From Tissierellia bacterium KA00581 (GTDB lineage: Bacteria > Bacillota > Clostridia > Tissierellales > Peptoniphilaceae): a stretch of 64,000 nucleotides of DNA. The position numbers and the translations under genes are program-made. Below, piece by piece: positions 49,756-58,170 of this stretch. The first letter of the stretch is position 1; each line of letters starts with the position of its first letter. The notes under the pieces were generated by a model. That model was not told the origin of the DNA and ran no database searches. It saw nothing but the letters and a program-made list of their open reading frames with translations. Location of the stretch: assembly GCA_001552895.1 (NCBI GenBank), contig KQ959659.1, positions 40,290-104,289 on the forward strand, in the 5' to 3' direction.

Positions 49756-51258
49756 TTAATCATTTTTAATATTTTTTAATACAAATTCATCTTGCCTTAA
49801 TGCTACAACTAATGAATACATACAAAATATCATTATAATTGCAAATGGAAATGCTGCAATTATAGAAATAGTTTGTAACATTTTTAAACCATTTGAAGAA
49901 CCAATCATCAAAGATAAAGCAAGAGCAGATTGAATAATTCCCCAAATAGTCTTTTTTGTATTTGTAGGATTTAAATCACCTTGTTGTGATAACATACCTA
50001 AAACAAAAGTTGCAGAGTTTGCAGATGTTATAAAGAAAGTAAATAGAAGTATAATCGCTACAAATGATAAAACAGCTCCTAAAGGAATATTACTCATTAC
50101 CACAAAGAATGAAAGAGCAGTATCTTTACTTGCACTAATTAAAACATCAGTTGCAACTGAAAAATCAATTCCTGCAAAAATAGCAAACCATACAAAAGAA
50201 ACAACAGTTGGGACAAGCATTACACCTGCAACGAATTCTTTTATAGTTCGTCCTTTTGAAATTCTTGCAATAAAAATTCCAGTAAATGGAGCCCAAGCAA
50301 TCCACCAAGCCCAATAAAATACAGTCCAGCTACCAAACCAAGAACTTTCATTAAAAGCTCCAACTTCAAGTGAATTTGAAACAAAATTTTGAACGTAAAG
50401 ACCACAACCTTCAACAAATGTTCTTAATATTCTAACAGTAGGGCCAAGTAAAAAAGAACCAAGCAATAAAACGATTACCAAGATTAAATTTAAATCAGAA
50501 ATAGCTTTAATTCCTTTTTCAACTCCTGAAATCGCAGTCCAAGTATAAATTATTGTAATTACAACTACTAATATAACTTGAATGCTTGCACTTTCTGGAA
50601 TATTAAACATAAAATTAAGTCCGCTATTTATTTGTTTAGTTCCAAGTCCAAGTGATGTAGCCATTCCAGCTGCAGTTGCAAATACTGCAAGAATATCAAT
50701 TATTTTTCCGATATATCCATTTGCACCTTTTTGTCCAAGTATGGGTATAAATATACTACTTATAAGTCCAGCTTTTCCTTTTCTAAATTGCATATATGCA
50801 AGACCAAGACCTAATATACAGTAATTTGCCCATGGATGTAGACCCCAGTGTAAAAAGGATTTCGTAATTGCAAACTTTCTAGCTTCTTCAGTTAATCCAT
50901 TTCCAGTTATAGGATTAATATAATGACTTAAAGGTTCTGCTATACCAAAAAATACAAGACCAATACCCATTCCTGCTGAAAAAAGCATTGCAAACCAAGA
51001 TGCGTTTGAAAATTCTGGTTTTGAATCATCGCTACCCAATTTAATATTTTTGTACTTACTAAAAAATCCAATCCAAATAGCAAAAACAATAAATGAAGTC
51101 ATAGTAGCAGTATAAAACCAATTAAAATTTTTCGATAAAAAATTAAATGATAAGTTTCCTGAAAGCTCAAATGTTTTAGGACTTATAAAGCCCCAAAAAA
51201 CGATTGCTAAAGTTAATATAATAGAGCTTATAAAAACTATATTATTTTTCTTTTTCAT
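49756..51258 (-). CDS. BCCT family betaine/carnitine/choline transporter
   Basis: A 500-residue membrane protein with about 12 helices. BCCT hallmarks are GMGIGLVFFGIAEPLSHY, the Trp-rich helix WAWWIAWAPFTGIFIARISKGRTIKEF (read in parts), and the substrate-binding aromatic Trp cluster. The family takes up betaine, carnitine, choline or other quaternary amines by Na+ or H+ symport. First gene of the minus-strand operon with grdI and grdH, so it most likely supplies glycine betaine for reduction. ATG at 51258 has GGAG 7-8 bases upstream. Cytoplasmic tails are short, arguing against osmotic regulation. Confidence 0.93.
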   Translation of the reverse strand: MKKKNNIVFISSIILTLAIVFWGFISPKTFELSGNLSFNFLSKNFNWFYTATMTSFIVFAIWIGFFSKYKNIKLGSDDSKPEFSNASWFAMLFSAGMGIGLVFFGIAEPLSHYINPITGNGLTEEARKFAITKSFLHWGLHPWANYCILGLGLAYMQFRKGKAGLISSIFIPILGQKGANGYIGKIIDILAVFATAAGMATSLGLGTKQINSGLNFMFNIPESASIQVILVVVITIIYTWTAISGVEKGIKAISDLNLILVIVLLLGSFLLGPTVRILRTFVEGCGLYVQNFVSNSLEVGAFNESSWFGSWTVFYWAWWIAWAPFTGIFIARISKGRTIKEFVAGVMLVPTVVSFVWFAIFAGIDFSVATDVLISASKDTALSFFVVMSNIPLGAVLSFVAIILLFTFFITSANSATFVLGMLSQQGDLNPTNTKKTIWGIIQSALALSLMIGSSNGLKMLQTISIIAAFPFAIIMIFCMYSLVVALRQDEFVLKNIKND

Positions 51259-51311
51259 TTTTTCTCCTTCCTAAAGTATTAATAATTTTTTATATCCTAG
51301 CTAAGATTAAA

Positions 51312-51357
51312 TTAATTAGATTATATTATAATCATGATTATTTTTTAATCTAATTAA
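51312..51357. promoter_or_regulatory. 46-bp nested palindrome in the BCCT/tetR divergent region
   Basis: Outer arms TTAATTAGATTA (51312-51323) and TAATCTAATTAA (51346-51357) are perfect inverts. A second perfect 14-bp palindrome, ATAATCATGATTAT (51328-51341), shares exactly the same centre (51334.5). Overall 20 of 23 pairs match. It begins at about -6 of the BCCT promoter, a repressor-operator position. Confidence 0.65.
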
Positions 51358-51386
51358 ACTATATCATAAAATTTAATCGTTTGCAA
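51358..51386 (-). promoter_or_regulatory. Promoter of the BCCT-grdI-grdH operon
   Basis: On the minus strand TTGCAA (51386-51381), 17-base spacer ending TGA, TATAGT (51363-51358): extended -10. Confidence 0.55.
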
Positions 51387-51472
51387 TAGGAAAAAGTGAT
51401 TTTTTTTAATTTTAATTTTCTATAATTTAATAACAATAGATATTTAATTAACAAATATATTATAAATAGTAT

Positions 51473-51501
51473 TTGATATTGTTCTTAGTTTGTGTTAAAA
51501 T
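51473..51501 (+). promoter_or_regulatory. Promoter of the tetR operon
   Basis: TTGATA (51473-51478), 17-base spacer ending TGT, TAAAAT (51496-51501): extended -10. Confidence 0.5.
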
Positions 51502-51538
51502 AATTGATATAGTATAACAAAATAGAAAAGAGAATAAT

Positions 51539-52192
51539 ATGGAAAGTTTAGATAAAAAATATATACAAAAAGTTAGAATGGTTAAATATTTTGTTGATGC
51601 TACCATTGAAATAATAGAAAAGGAAGGATATGAAGCTGTTACAATAAGAAAAGTTGCAGATATTGCAGGATATAATAGTGCAACTTTGTATAATTACTTT
51701 GATAATCTTGAACATCTATTGTTTTTTGCATCTATGCGTTATCTTCAAGATTATATAGATCAATTACCAATTTATATAAAAAATGCAAATAATTCTAGAG
51801 ATGTTTATTTATTAGTTTGGCAATGCTATGTTGATTGTGCTTTTAGAAATCCGAAAATTTATTATGCAATCTTTTTTTCTAATCTAAAAAAGGATTTAGA
51901 ACAATATGTTGAGCAATATTATAGTTATTTTCCTCTTGATGTAAAAAAATATCCAAAAATTATAAGAGAGATGCTTTTATCTAATTCTATAAGTAAAAGA
52001 AGTAAAATTCTTATACAACAATGTGTTCAAGAAAATATAGTTGATAAATCAAGAGCTGAAATTATTGATAATTTAGTTATTTGTGTTTTTGAAAGTATGT
52101 TATTAAAAGTTTATAGAGGAAGTATAAGCTTTTTTGTTGCAAAGGAATTAGTTGATAGTTATATTGTTGAAATTTTTGATAAAATGAAATAG
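51539..52192 (+). CDS. TetR/AcrR family regulator
   Basis: A 217-residue regulator with an N-terminal TetR helix-turn-helix (VTIRKVADIAGYNSATLYNY, about residues 35-54) and a divergent all-helical ligand domain. It is divergent from the BCCT-grdI-grdH operon across a region containing a 46-bp palindrome, the classical arrangement for control of the neighbouring operon and of itself. SD is weak (AAAGAGA). It is followed 15 bases later by an unknown gene and then a GntR gene. Confidence 0.9.
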   Translation: MESLDKKYIQKVRMVKYFVDATIEIIEKEGYEAVTIRKVADIAGYNSATLYNYFDNLEHLLFFASMRYLQDYIDQLPIYIKNANNSRDVYLLVWQCYVDCAFRNPKIYYAIFFSNLKKDLEQYVEQYYSYFPLDVKKYPKIIREMLLSNSISKRSKILIQQCVQENIVDKSRAEIIDNLVICVFESMLLKVYRGSISFFVAKELVDSYIVEIFDKMK

Positions 52193-52207
52193 CAGTTGAG
52201 GTATATT

Positions 52208-53422
52208 ATGAAAAAATTTAAAATTAAAGTAGAATTTAAATATGATTTTGATTTATTTTTTGATAAAATAGATGAATTTGCAGATTCTTCAAATTATGGA
52301 TATTCTATTGAAGAAGAAAATGGACAAATAGTTGTTAATTTTGAGATATTGCCATATTTGCCAATATATTTTAATGTATCTGAAGAAAAAATAGTAGTAG
52401 ATGTTCAAACTTGTTACTTTGGACTTGGATTTCATCTTTTAGTATTAGACTTTTTTAAAGAATTTTTTGAATTTCTAAAATGTAAATTTACTATTATAGA
52501 TGAAACTAATTTTATAAATGACAAAGATATAAAAAAATTAAGATATCTTTTTGAAGATTTTGTATCAGAAAGGTGTAAATTTATTTTTTATAATAAAGAT
52601 GATTTACGTGCAAAATCTATTTTTATAGACAATCAAAAAACTTTTGCTGTTACACAAGAAGATTTTGTCTTAACCTATACAGGAGCTATATCTTTTAATG
52701 AGTTCGAAAAACTTTATCAAGAAGGAATAGATAAAGTTTGCAAAAGAATTTTTGTATTTAATAAAAATGTAAATGATGCTTTTAGAACAGAAAATTATTT
52801 GCTTTATCATGTATGGAACAGTTTAAAAGATTTAACTTTAGTAGATGATTTTGACGAAAGATTATCTCTTGCAATGTTTATGTTTGATAATATAATAGAA
52901 AATAACATTAAAATTCATCTTCCACAAAAATACGCAAGAGAAATTTATAAATATTTGGCAGTAGATAAATTTTCTGCATCTAATTTCTTATATAGAAAAG
53001 TAAAATATGAAATAGGATATCATAATTATGATAAAGTCATTAAAGATTTAGATATAAATTTATTAATTCCACCATTTTATTCATATAATTCAAAATTAGA
53101 TGCATATACTACAATGGATAATGCAATATTTTTATATCAATATTCAAATATATATAATGTAGATTTTGATAATAATTACATAGCAAAAGGAGAAAATTTT
53201 AAAATCTTTATTGATGATACAGTAAATAAGGGAAAATTTTTCTTGGGATTTACAGATAGTTATGATGATTATGGTTATGTTACAATTGATGAACAAGAAA
53301 AAAATGTTTGTGAAGAAACAAATGTTAGAATATTTGATGATTCTAAAAATAAATTATATGAAATAAATGTTTTAGGAACAGACTCTAAGGAAATAATAGA
53401 ACATATGATAAAATTAATTTAA
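52208..53422 (+). CDS. Unrecognised 404-residue protein between two regulators
   Basis: I do not recognise this protein. It is soluble (no signal peptide or helices), acidic and aromatic-rich: many Phe, Tyr and Asp. The N-terminal half alternates strands and helices. A central segment (about 180-240) is helical, and the C-terminal 90 residues are beta-rich with a tandem FTDSYDDYGYVTIDEQ-like Asp/Tyr stretch. The start is ATG 52208 with TTGAGG 5-6 bases upstream. It sits between tetR and the GntR gene with gaps of 15 and 9 bases, in what looks like a three-gene operon controlling the Stickland island. A sensor or cofactor-handling role is speculation. Confidence 0.6.
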   Translation: MKKFKIKVEFKYDFDLFFDKIDEFADSSNYGYSIEEENGQIVVNFEILPYLPIYFNVSEEKIVVDVQTCYFGLGFHLLVLDFFKEFFEFLKCKFTIIDETNFINDKDIKKLRYLFEDFVSERCKFIFYNKDDLRAKSIFIDNQKTFAVTQEDFVLTYTGAISFNEFEKLYQEGIDKVCKRIFVFNKNVNDAFRTENYLLYHVWNSLKDLTLVDDFDERLSLAMFMFDNIIENNIKIHLPQKYAREIYKYLAVDKFSASNFLYRKVKYEIGYHNYDKVIKDLDINLLIPPFYSYNSKLDAYTTMDNAIFLYQYSNIYNVDFDNNYIAKGENFKIFIDDTVNKGKFFLGFTDSYDDYGYVTIDEQEKNVCEETNVRIFDDSKNKLYEINVLGTDSKEIIEHMIKLI

Positions 53423-53431
53423 GGAGTGCCT

Positions 53432-54073
53432 ATGAAAGAAAAAGGAAATTCAAAAGATTATATATTTGAAATCTTAAAAAAAAGAATAGTTACCTTAGAA
53501 TACAAACCAGGAAAAATTTTAAATGAAATAGAACTTTCAGAAGAATTTTCTGTTAGTAGGACACCAATAAGGCAAGTATTTCAACATCTTGAAAGTATAA
53601 AACTTGTTTCTATAGTTCCAAGATATGGAGTTCAAGTAGCAGCACTTAATTTTTTAAATATAAGATCACTATTTGAAGTTACTAAAGTTTTAGATCCTTT
53701 AGCGACAAAACTTGCAGTTAATAAACTTACAGATGAAAACTTAAAAAGACTTCAAGAAATAGTTAAAACACTTGAAACATATGATACCACTAGAAATTAT
53801 CAAGAAGCAATTTTACTTGATGAAGAATTTCATAAAATAGTTACAAAGTCTTGTAATAATCCTTGGTTAATAGATATTTTGACAGATTTACATTGTCAAA
53901 CTGAAAGACTTTGGCATTATTGTGATATATATTTTACAGATATGGATATTTTTACAAGGACATTTAAAAAAATTGTTGAATCTTTTGAAAAAAAAGATGA
54001 ACAAATGGCTGAAAAGTATGCAAAAGAGCATATAGAAGATTTTGTAGAAAAAATTAAATCAGCATTACTTTAA
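53432..54073 (+). CDS. GntR family regulator with FCD domain
   Basis: A 213-residue regulator. The winged helix has LNEIELSEEFSVSRTPIRQVFQHLE (read in parts), and the helical FCD ligand domain carries the metal/ligand histidines in LDEEFHKIVTKSCNNPWL (about 120-140) and KEHIEDF. FCD regulators respond to carboxylic or amino acids. The start is ATG 53432 with AAGGAG 5 bases upstream; an in-frame GTG at 53426 overlaps the SD. Last gene of the tetR operon and followed by a terminator. Target not proven; the adjacent grd modules are the best guess. Confidence 0.88.
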   Translation: MKEKGNSKDYIFEILKKRIVTLEYKPGKILNEIELSEEFSVSRTPIRQVFQHLESIKLVSIVPRYGVQVAALNFLNIRSLFEVTKVLDPLATKLAVNKLTDENLKRLQEIVKTLETYDTTRNYQEAILLDEEFHKIVTKSCNNPWLIDILTDLHCQTERLWHYCDIYFTDMDIFTRTFKKIVESFEKKDEQMAEKYAKEHIEDFVEKIKSALL

Positions 54074-54074
54074 T

Positions 54075-54113
54075 AAAAAACTACTGTTATAAAAATTAAC
54101 AGTAGTTTTTTTG
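54075..54113 (+). terminator. Terminator of the tetR-unknown-gntR operon
   Basis: 15-bp stem AAAAAACTACTGTTA (54075-54089)/TAACAGTAGTTTTTT (54097-54111), 7-base loop, T-run. Confidence 0.93.
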
Positions 54114-54134
54114 TTAAAAAAATTTTTATAAAAA

Positions 54135-54240
54135 GTAAAGTAAGCTTTACATTTAGTATTTGTTATGATATAATAAAGTAAAGTAAGCTTTACATTTAGT
54201 ATTTGTTATGATATAATAAAGTAAAGTAAGCTTTACATTT
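54135..54240 (+). repeat. Tandem 43-bp promoter-operator repeat (2.5 copies)
   Basis: Units 54135-54177 and 54178-54220 are identical; a third 20-bp partial copy covers 54221-54240. Each full unit has operator GTAAAGTAAGCTTTAC (arms GTAAAG/CTTTAC) whose end forms the -35 TTTACA, then a 17-base spacer and TATAAT. Promoters: 54146-54174 and 54189-54217. The partial copy adds a third operator downstream of both -10 boxes. Confidence 0.9.
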
Positions 54241-54262
54241 TTGAAAGAAGGTGAAATAATTT

Positions 54263-54454
54263 GTGAAAAATAAATTAGAAGAGCTTAGAAAATCAAGAAA
54301 AATAACGCAAGAAGAGTTAGCAGTGGCACTTGAAGTTTCAAGGCAGACTGTAGGTTCTTTAGAAAGTGGAAGATATAATCCGTCTATAGTTTTAGCTTTT
54401 AAAATTGCAAAATTTTTCGATTTGAAGATTGAAGATATTTTTATTTATGAATAG
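54263..54454 (+). CDS. Small XRE family regulator
   Basis: A 63-residue, single-domain helix-turn-helix protein of the Xre/Cro type (KLEELRKSRKITQEELAVAL, SRQTVGSLESGRYNPS). It starts at GTG 54263 with GAAGGTG 9 bases upstream. Immediately upstream lie three copies of the inverted repeat GTAAAG-TAAG-CTTTAC, strongly suggesting autorepression. The next gene, an integral membrane protein, begins 12 bases later: the classic YgzD/YvaO-type small regulator plus membrane partner pair. Function unknown. Confidence 0.9.
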   Translation: MKNKLEELRKSRKITQEELAVALEVSRQTVGSLESGRYNPSIVLAFKIAKFFDLKIEDIFIYE

Positions 54455-54466
54455 GAAGGTGATATT

Positions 54467-54889
54467 ATGAAAAGAAATTTATTAAAAGATTATGCGTTTA
54501 TGGCAATAGGAATTATATTTATTTTATTTGGATTAGTTATAGATAAAAATTTTATAAGATTATATTTTGTTTCTTATATATTTATTATAGCTGGATTATG
54601 TATCTTTGGGCATTTTGTTAGCAATATACTAAAATATATATCTATAAAAAATATTAAAGGTTTAGAAAGAAAAATTGAAATTGACAAAAATGATGAAAGA
54701 AATATTATGATAATGAATAAATCTAAGTCAAAAGCTTATGATTTGATGACTTATTTATTTATGATAGTAATTATAGCATTTTCTTTTATGAATATAGATA
54801 AATTAATTATTATAGTTCTATTAGCTCTATATTTAATAATACAAATATATGCAATATTTTGTCGTTTTAAATTTGAAAGAGAAATGTAG
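54467..54889 (+). CDS. DUF2178-like membrane protein
   Basis: A 140-residue protein with four hydrophobic helices in two pairs (about 10-55 and 90-130), separated by a cytoplasmic loop with DKNDERNIMIMNKSKSKAYD. That loop motif (DERN...KSKAKAYD) is typical of small membrane proteins encoded beside XRE regulators, annotated DUF2178 or relatives. SD GGAAGGTGAT precedes ATG by 5-6 bases. Co-transcribed with the regulator and followed by a terminator. Role unknown. Confidence 0.72.
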   Translation: MKRNLLKDYAFMAIGIIFILFGLVIDKNFIRLYFVSYIFIIAGLCIFGHFVSNILKYISIKNIKGLERKIEIDKNDERNIMIMNKSKSKAYDLMTYLFMIVIIAFSFMNIDKLIIIVLLALYLIIQIYAIFCRFKFEREM

Positions 54890-54964
54890 AAAGAATTAAT
54901 TAAGATTAAAAAGTAATTTGAAAAAAAGATAAATAACTAATTGAGACTGATAAATTTTATTTTC

Positions 54965-55002
54965 AATCATTACATTTTAGAAATAAATTGTAATGATTTT
55001 TT
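54965..55002 (+). terminator. Terminator of the XRE-membrane protein pair
   Basis: 10-bp stem AATCATTACA/TGTAATGATT with 14-base loop and T-run. Confidence 0.8.
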
Positions 55003-55112
55003 ATTTTTCATAAAAAAATTTTATTTTATTTTAATTATTTAAAAATAGTATTTAATTTTACTCATTTTTAAATAATATCGTTTGCTATTAAATAAATACA
55101 TATAAAATACTT

Positions 55113-55141
55113 TTGAAATACAAAAATAAATATATTATAAT
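55113..55141 (+). promoter_or_regulatory. Promoter of the grdX-grdE-grdB operon
   Basis: TTGAAA (55113-55118), 17-base spacer, TATAAT (55136-55141), 25 bases before the grdX start. Confidence 0.6.
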
Positions 55142-55166
55142 ACAAATATCAAAGGAGTTGATTTAT

Positions 55167-55538
55167 TTGAGTATAAAAATTGTATCTAATAATTCTTTGG
55201 TAAAAGAAAAATTTGACTTTGTTGAATTTGTAGATGGAGATTATCTGGATGTATTAAAAACTACAAGAGATTTAATTCATAAAGGATCTTCTTTAGTAAC
55301 TCATCCATTACCTGCAAGTATAAGAATGTTATTTTCTTCTATAAGGAGTATAGTTATAGATGATGATAAAAAATTTGATGAAAATAGTACTTTGGTAATA
55401 GAGGATTCAATCGAAAAATATAAATTAACAATGAAAAATAGAAATATTGATTACAAAAATGTAAAAGATTATGAATTTGTTGATTTAAATCTTGTTGAAA
55501 ATGCCTTAGAAGAATATAAAGCATTTTGCAAGATGTAA
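55167..55538 (+). CDS. grdX: GrdX family protein
   Basis: Small cytoplasmic protein of unknown function found at the head of glycine reductase operons. Resemblance to GrdX is seen in IVSNNSLVKEKF at the start and especially GDYLDVLKTTRDLIHKG - LVTHPLPASIR. The start is TTG 55167 with AAAGGAG 8-9 bases upstream; an in-frame ATG at 55113 coincides with the -35 box and is rejected. That gives 123 residues. It is followed 20 bases later by grdE. Its presence supports this being a genuine grd operon. Confidence 0.85.
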   Translation: MSIKIVSNNSLVKEKFDFVEFVDGDYLDVLKTTRDLIHKGSSLVTHPLPASIRMLFSSIRSIVIDDDKKFDENSTLVIEDSIEKYKLTMKNRNIDYKNVKDYEFVDLNLVENALEEYKAFCKM

Positions 55539-55558
55539 ATATAAATGGAGGTGGTATT

Positions 55559-56845
55559 TTGAAACTACAAATGAATAGAGTTTTCATCAAAGATTTAGCT
55601 TTTGGTGAAAAGACTAAAGTAGAAAATCATACTTTATTTATTAACAAAGAAGAAATTGTTAATGAATTAAAGAAAGAACCGGGTGTAAAAGATATTGATA
55701 TTGATTTTGCCAAACCTGGAGAAAAGAAAAGAATAATACCTGTAAAAGATGTTATTGAACCAAGAGTAAAAATCGAAGGTGCAAAAGGATTTGCAGGAGT
55801 TACAACTGATGTAGCACAATTAGGAAGTGGAGTTGTAAATGTTTTGTACGGAGCTGCGGTTGTAACAATTGGTGATATAGTAGGCTTCCAAGAAGGAGTT
55901 ATTGACATGTGGGGTGAAGGTGCTAAATGGACACCATTTTCAAAAACTTGCAATGTAGTAATTGATATAAAAGTTGTTGAAGGTCTACATCCACATGAAC
56001 ATGAAGAAGTTGTAAGACTTGTAGGGCTTAAAGCAAGTGAATTAATTGGAAAAGCCGGAAAAGATGCTGTTGTTGATGAAACTGTTGAATATAATATCGG
56101 AGATAATGCTGAAGAAAGTAAAAAATATCCTAATTTACCAAAGGTAGTTTATGTAGAAATGTTAATTTCACAAGGATTACTTCATGATGGTTATATTTAT
56201 GGAACTTGTACTAGACAAACACTTCCAACATTAATTCATCCAAATGAAGAACTTGATGGGGCTGTAATAAGCGGTAATTGTGTAGCTGCTTGTGATAAAA
56301 TAACTACTTATCAACATCAAAATAATGCTTGTATATTAGATTTATATAAAAGACATGGAAAAGATATAAATTTTATGGGAGTTGTTTTAACACCAGAACT
56401 TACTACTTTAGCAGGAAAATTTAGATGTTGTGATTATACAGCTAAACTTTGTAAGCTTTTAGGAGCAAACGGAGTAATAGTAAGTGAAGAAGGATATGGA
56501 AATCCTGATTCAGATTTAGTAATGATTTGTACAAGACTTGAAAAACAAGGTATAAAAACTGTTTTAGTAACTGATGAATGTTCTGGTTGGGATGGAATGA
56601 GTCAACCTCTTACAGATACTTCAAAAGAATCAGTTGCAGTTATTTCTACTGGTAATGTAAGTCATGTTGTACATTTAGAAAAAGCAGATAAAGTTATTGG
56701 TGATCCAAATGCAATAGCAAATCTTGCTGGTGGTTGGGATGGAGCTTATAATCCTGAAACTGGAAGTATTGATTGTGAATTGAATGCTGTTATAGGTGCT
56801 ACTTCAGAAATTGGATATCACAATGCAACCGTAGAGTTATATTAG
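55559..56845 (+). CDS. grdE: Glycine (or sarcosine) reductase component B proprotein
   Basis: GrdE-family pyruvoyl proprotein that activates the amine substrate as a Schiff base. The start is TTG 55559 with GGAGGTG 5 bases upstream, giving 428 residues as in known GrdE. The cleavage site ISGNC-VAACDK is intact: Asn240-Cys241, matching the cysteine that becomes pyruvoyl at about position 242 in characterised GrdE. Other conserved features are EPRVKIEG, GFQEGVIDMWGEGA and SEEGYGNPDSDL. grdB follows after 15 bases. grdA, normally between grdE and grdB in glycine operons, is missing, so a sarcosine enzyme (GrdG) cannot be ruled out. Confidence 0.9.
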   Translation: MKLQMNRVFIKDLAFGEKTKVENHTLFINKEEIVNELKKEPGVKDIDIDFAKPGEKKRIIPVKDVIEPRVKIEGAKGFAGVTTDVAQLGSGVVNVLYGAAVVTIGDIVGFQEGVIDMWGEGAKWTPFSKTCNVVIDIKVVEGLHPHEHEEVVRLVGLKASELIGKAGKDAVVDETVEYNIGDNAEESKKYPNLPKVVYVEMLISQGLLHDGYIYGTCTRQTLPTLIHPNEELDGAVISGNCVAACDKITTYQHQNNACILDLYKRHGKDINFMGVVLTPELTTLAGKFRCCDYTAKLCKLLGANGVIVSEEGYGNPDSDLVMICTRLEKQGIKTVLVTDECSGWDGMSQPLTDTSKESVAVISTGNVSHVVHLEKADKVIGDPNAIANLAGGWDGAYNPETGSIDCELNAVIGATSEIGYHNATVELY

Positions 56846-56860
56846 TGGAGGTGAAAAGTT

Positions 56861-58156
56861 TTGAGTAAAAAAGTTTTATACTATATAAACCAATTTTTTG
56901 GACAAATTGGTGGTGAAGAAATGGCTCATGTAGCTCCAACTTTTGAAGAAAAATCTATCGGTCCTGCAATGGGATTTGAAAATTTATTAAAAGGTGAAGC
57001 AAAAATAGTTGGAACAATTATTTGTGGAGATAACTATTTTAATGAAAATTTAGAAAAATCTTTAGAATTTTTAAAAGAAGTAATGGATAAAACAAATCCA
57101 GATATGGTAATAGCAGGTCCTTGCTTTAACGCTGGTCGTTATGGAATGGCTTGTGGTGGTGTAGCTAAATTTGTAACTGAAAATTATAGTATTCCAGTTG
57201 TTACAGGAATGTTTGAAGAAAATCCAGGACTTGATTTATGTAAATCAATAGCTTATGTAGTACCTACAACTAATGTTGCAAGTTCTATGGGAAAAGTTTT
57301 ACCAGTAATGGCTAAATTAGCAATTAAATTATTAAATAAAGAAGAAGTTAAACCTTTAGTAGATGGATATTTTATTCAAGGTAAAAGACTTACAGTTCTT
57401 TCAGAAAAAACTGGTGCTGTAAGAGCTACAGAAATGTTACTAAAGAGATTAAATAATGAAGAATTTAAAACTGAATTACCAATGCCGGTCTTTGATAAAG
57501 TTGAACCTGCAAAGGAAATAACTGATTTATCAAAAGCAACAATAGCTATAGTTACAACAGGAGGTATAGTTCCTCTTGGAAATCCTGATAGAATTCAATC
57601 TGCATCAGCTCAAAAGTGGGGTAAGTATGATGTTTCTTCTCTAAGTGAGTTAGGAGCAGATTATTGTACAATTCACGGTGGTTATGATCCAGTTTATGCT
57701 AATGAAAAACCAGATAGAGTAGCTCCTTTAGATATTCTTAAAGAAATGGAAAAAGAAGGAAAAATTGGTGGAGTTTATAAATATTTTTATACTACAACAG
57801 GTACTGGTACAGCTGTAGGAAATGCTATTAAATTTGGTGTTGAAATTGGTAAAGAATTAAAAGATGCAAAAGTTGACGGTGTTATATTGACTTCTACTTG
57901 AGGTACTTGTACACGTTGCGGTGCAACAATAGTAAAAGAAATAGAAAGATATGGAATTCCTATTGTACATATGGCTACAATAGTTACAATTTCAAAATCA
58001 GTTGGAGCAAATAGGATTGTACCAACTGTTGCAATCCCTTATCCTGTAGGAGATGCATCACTTGAAAAAGATAAAGAATATATGGTTAGAAGAAATCTAG
58101 TTGATAGAGCAGTGAAAGCTTTAACAACTAAGGTACAAGAGGCTACATTCTTTTAA
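56861..58156 (+). CDS. grdB: Glycine (or sarcosine) reductase component B, selenocysteine subunit
   Basis: Selenoprotein subunit of component B. It starts at TTG 56861 with GGAGGTG 6-7 bases upstream. The in-frame UGA at 57899-57901 encodes Sec347 in Sec-GTCTRCG, followed by 84 more codons to a true stop. The total of 431 residues is family length. N-terminus KVLYYINQFFGQIGGEEMAH and GPCFNAGRYGMACG are hallmarks. Overall it clearly diverges from the grdH paralogue 9 kb away but shares 55 identical bases around the Sec codon. An inverted repeat separates it from the transporter gene. Confidence 0.92.
57899..57927 (+). promoter_or_regulatory. Sec UGA and SECIS-like hairpin in grdB
   Basis: TGA 57899-57901, then GTTGC (57915-57919)/GCAAC (57923-57927) with GGT loop, 13 bases after the UGA; same structure as in grdH. 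Confidence 0.75.
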
Positions 58157-58170
58157 AAATAAATAGGTAA

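Noticed and set aside
54135..54240. CRISPR array from the direct 43-bp repeats
   Set aside because: Units are directly abutting with no spacers and contain promoter elements.
55077..55166. A longer GrdX starting at ATG 55113
   Set aside because: That ATG lies inside the -35 region; the AAAGGAG/TTG pair at 55151-55169 gives the correct family N-terminus.
57899..57901. UGA in grdB as premature stop with a separate 61-residue gene downstream
   Set aside because: The downstream frame has no SD and continues the family C-terminus, so it is one selenoprotein gene.
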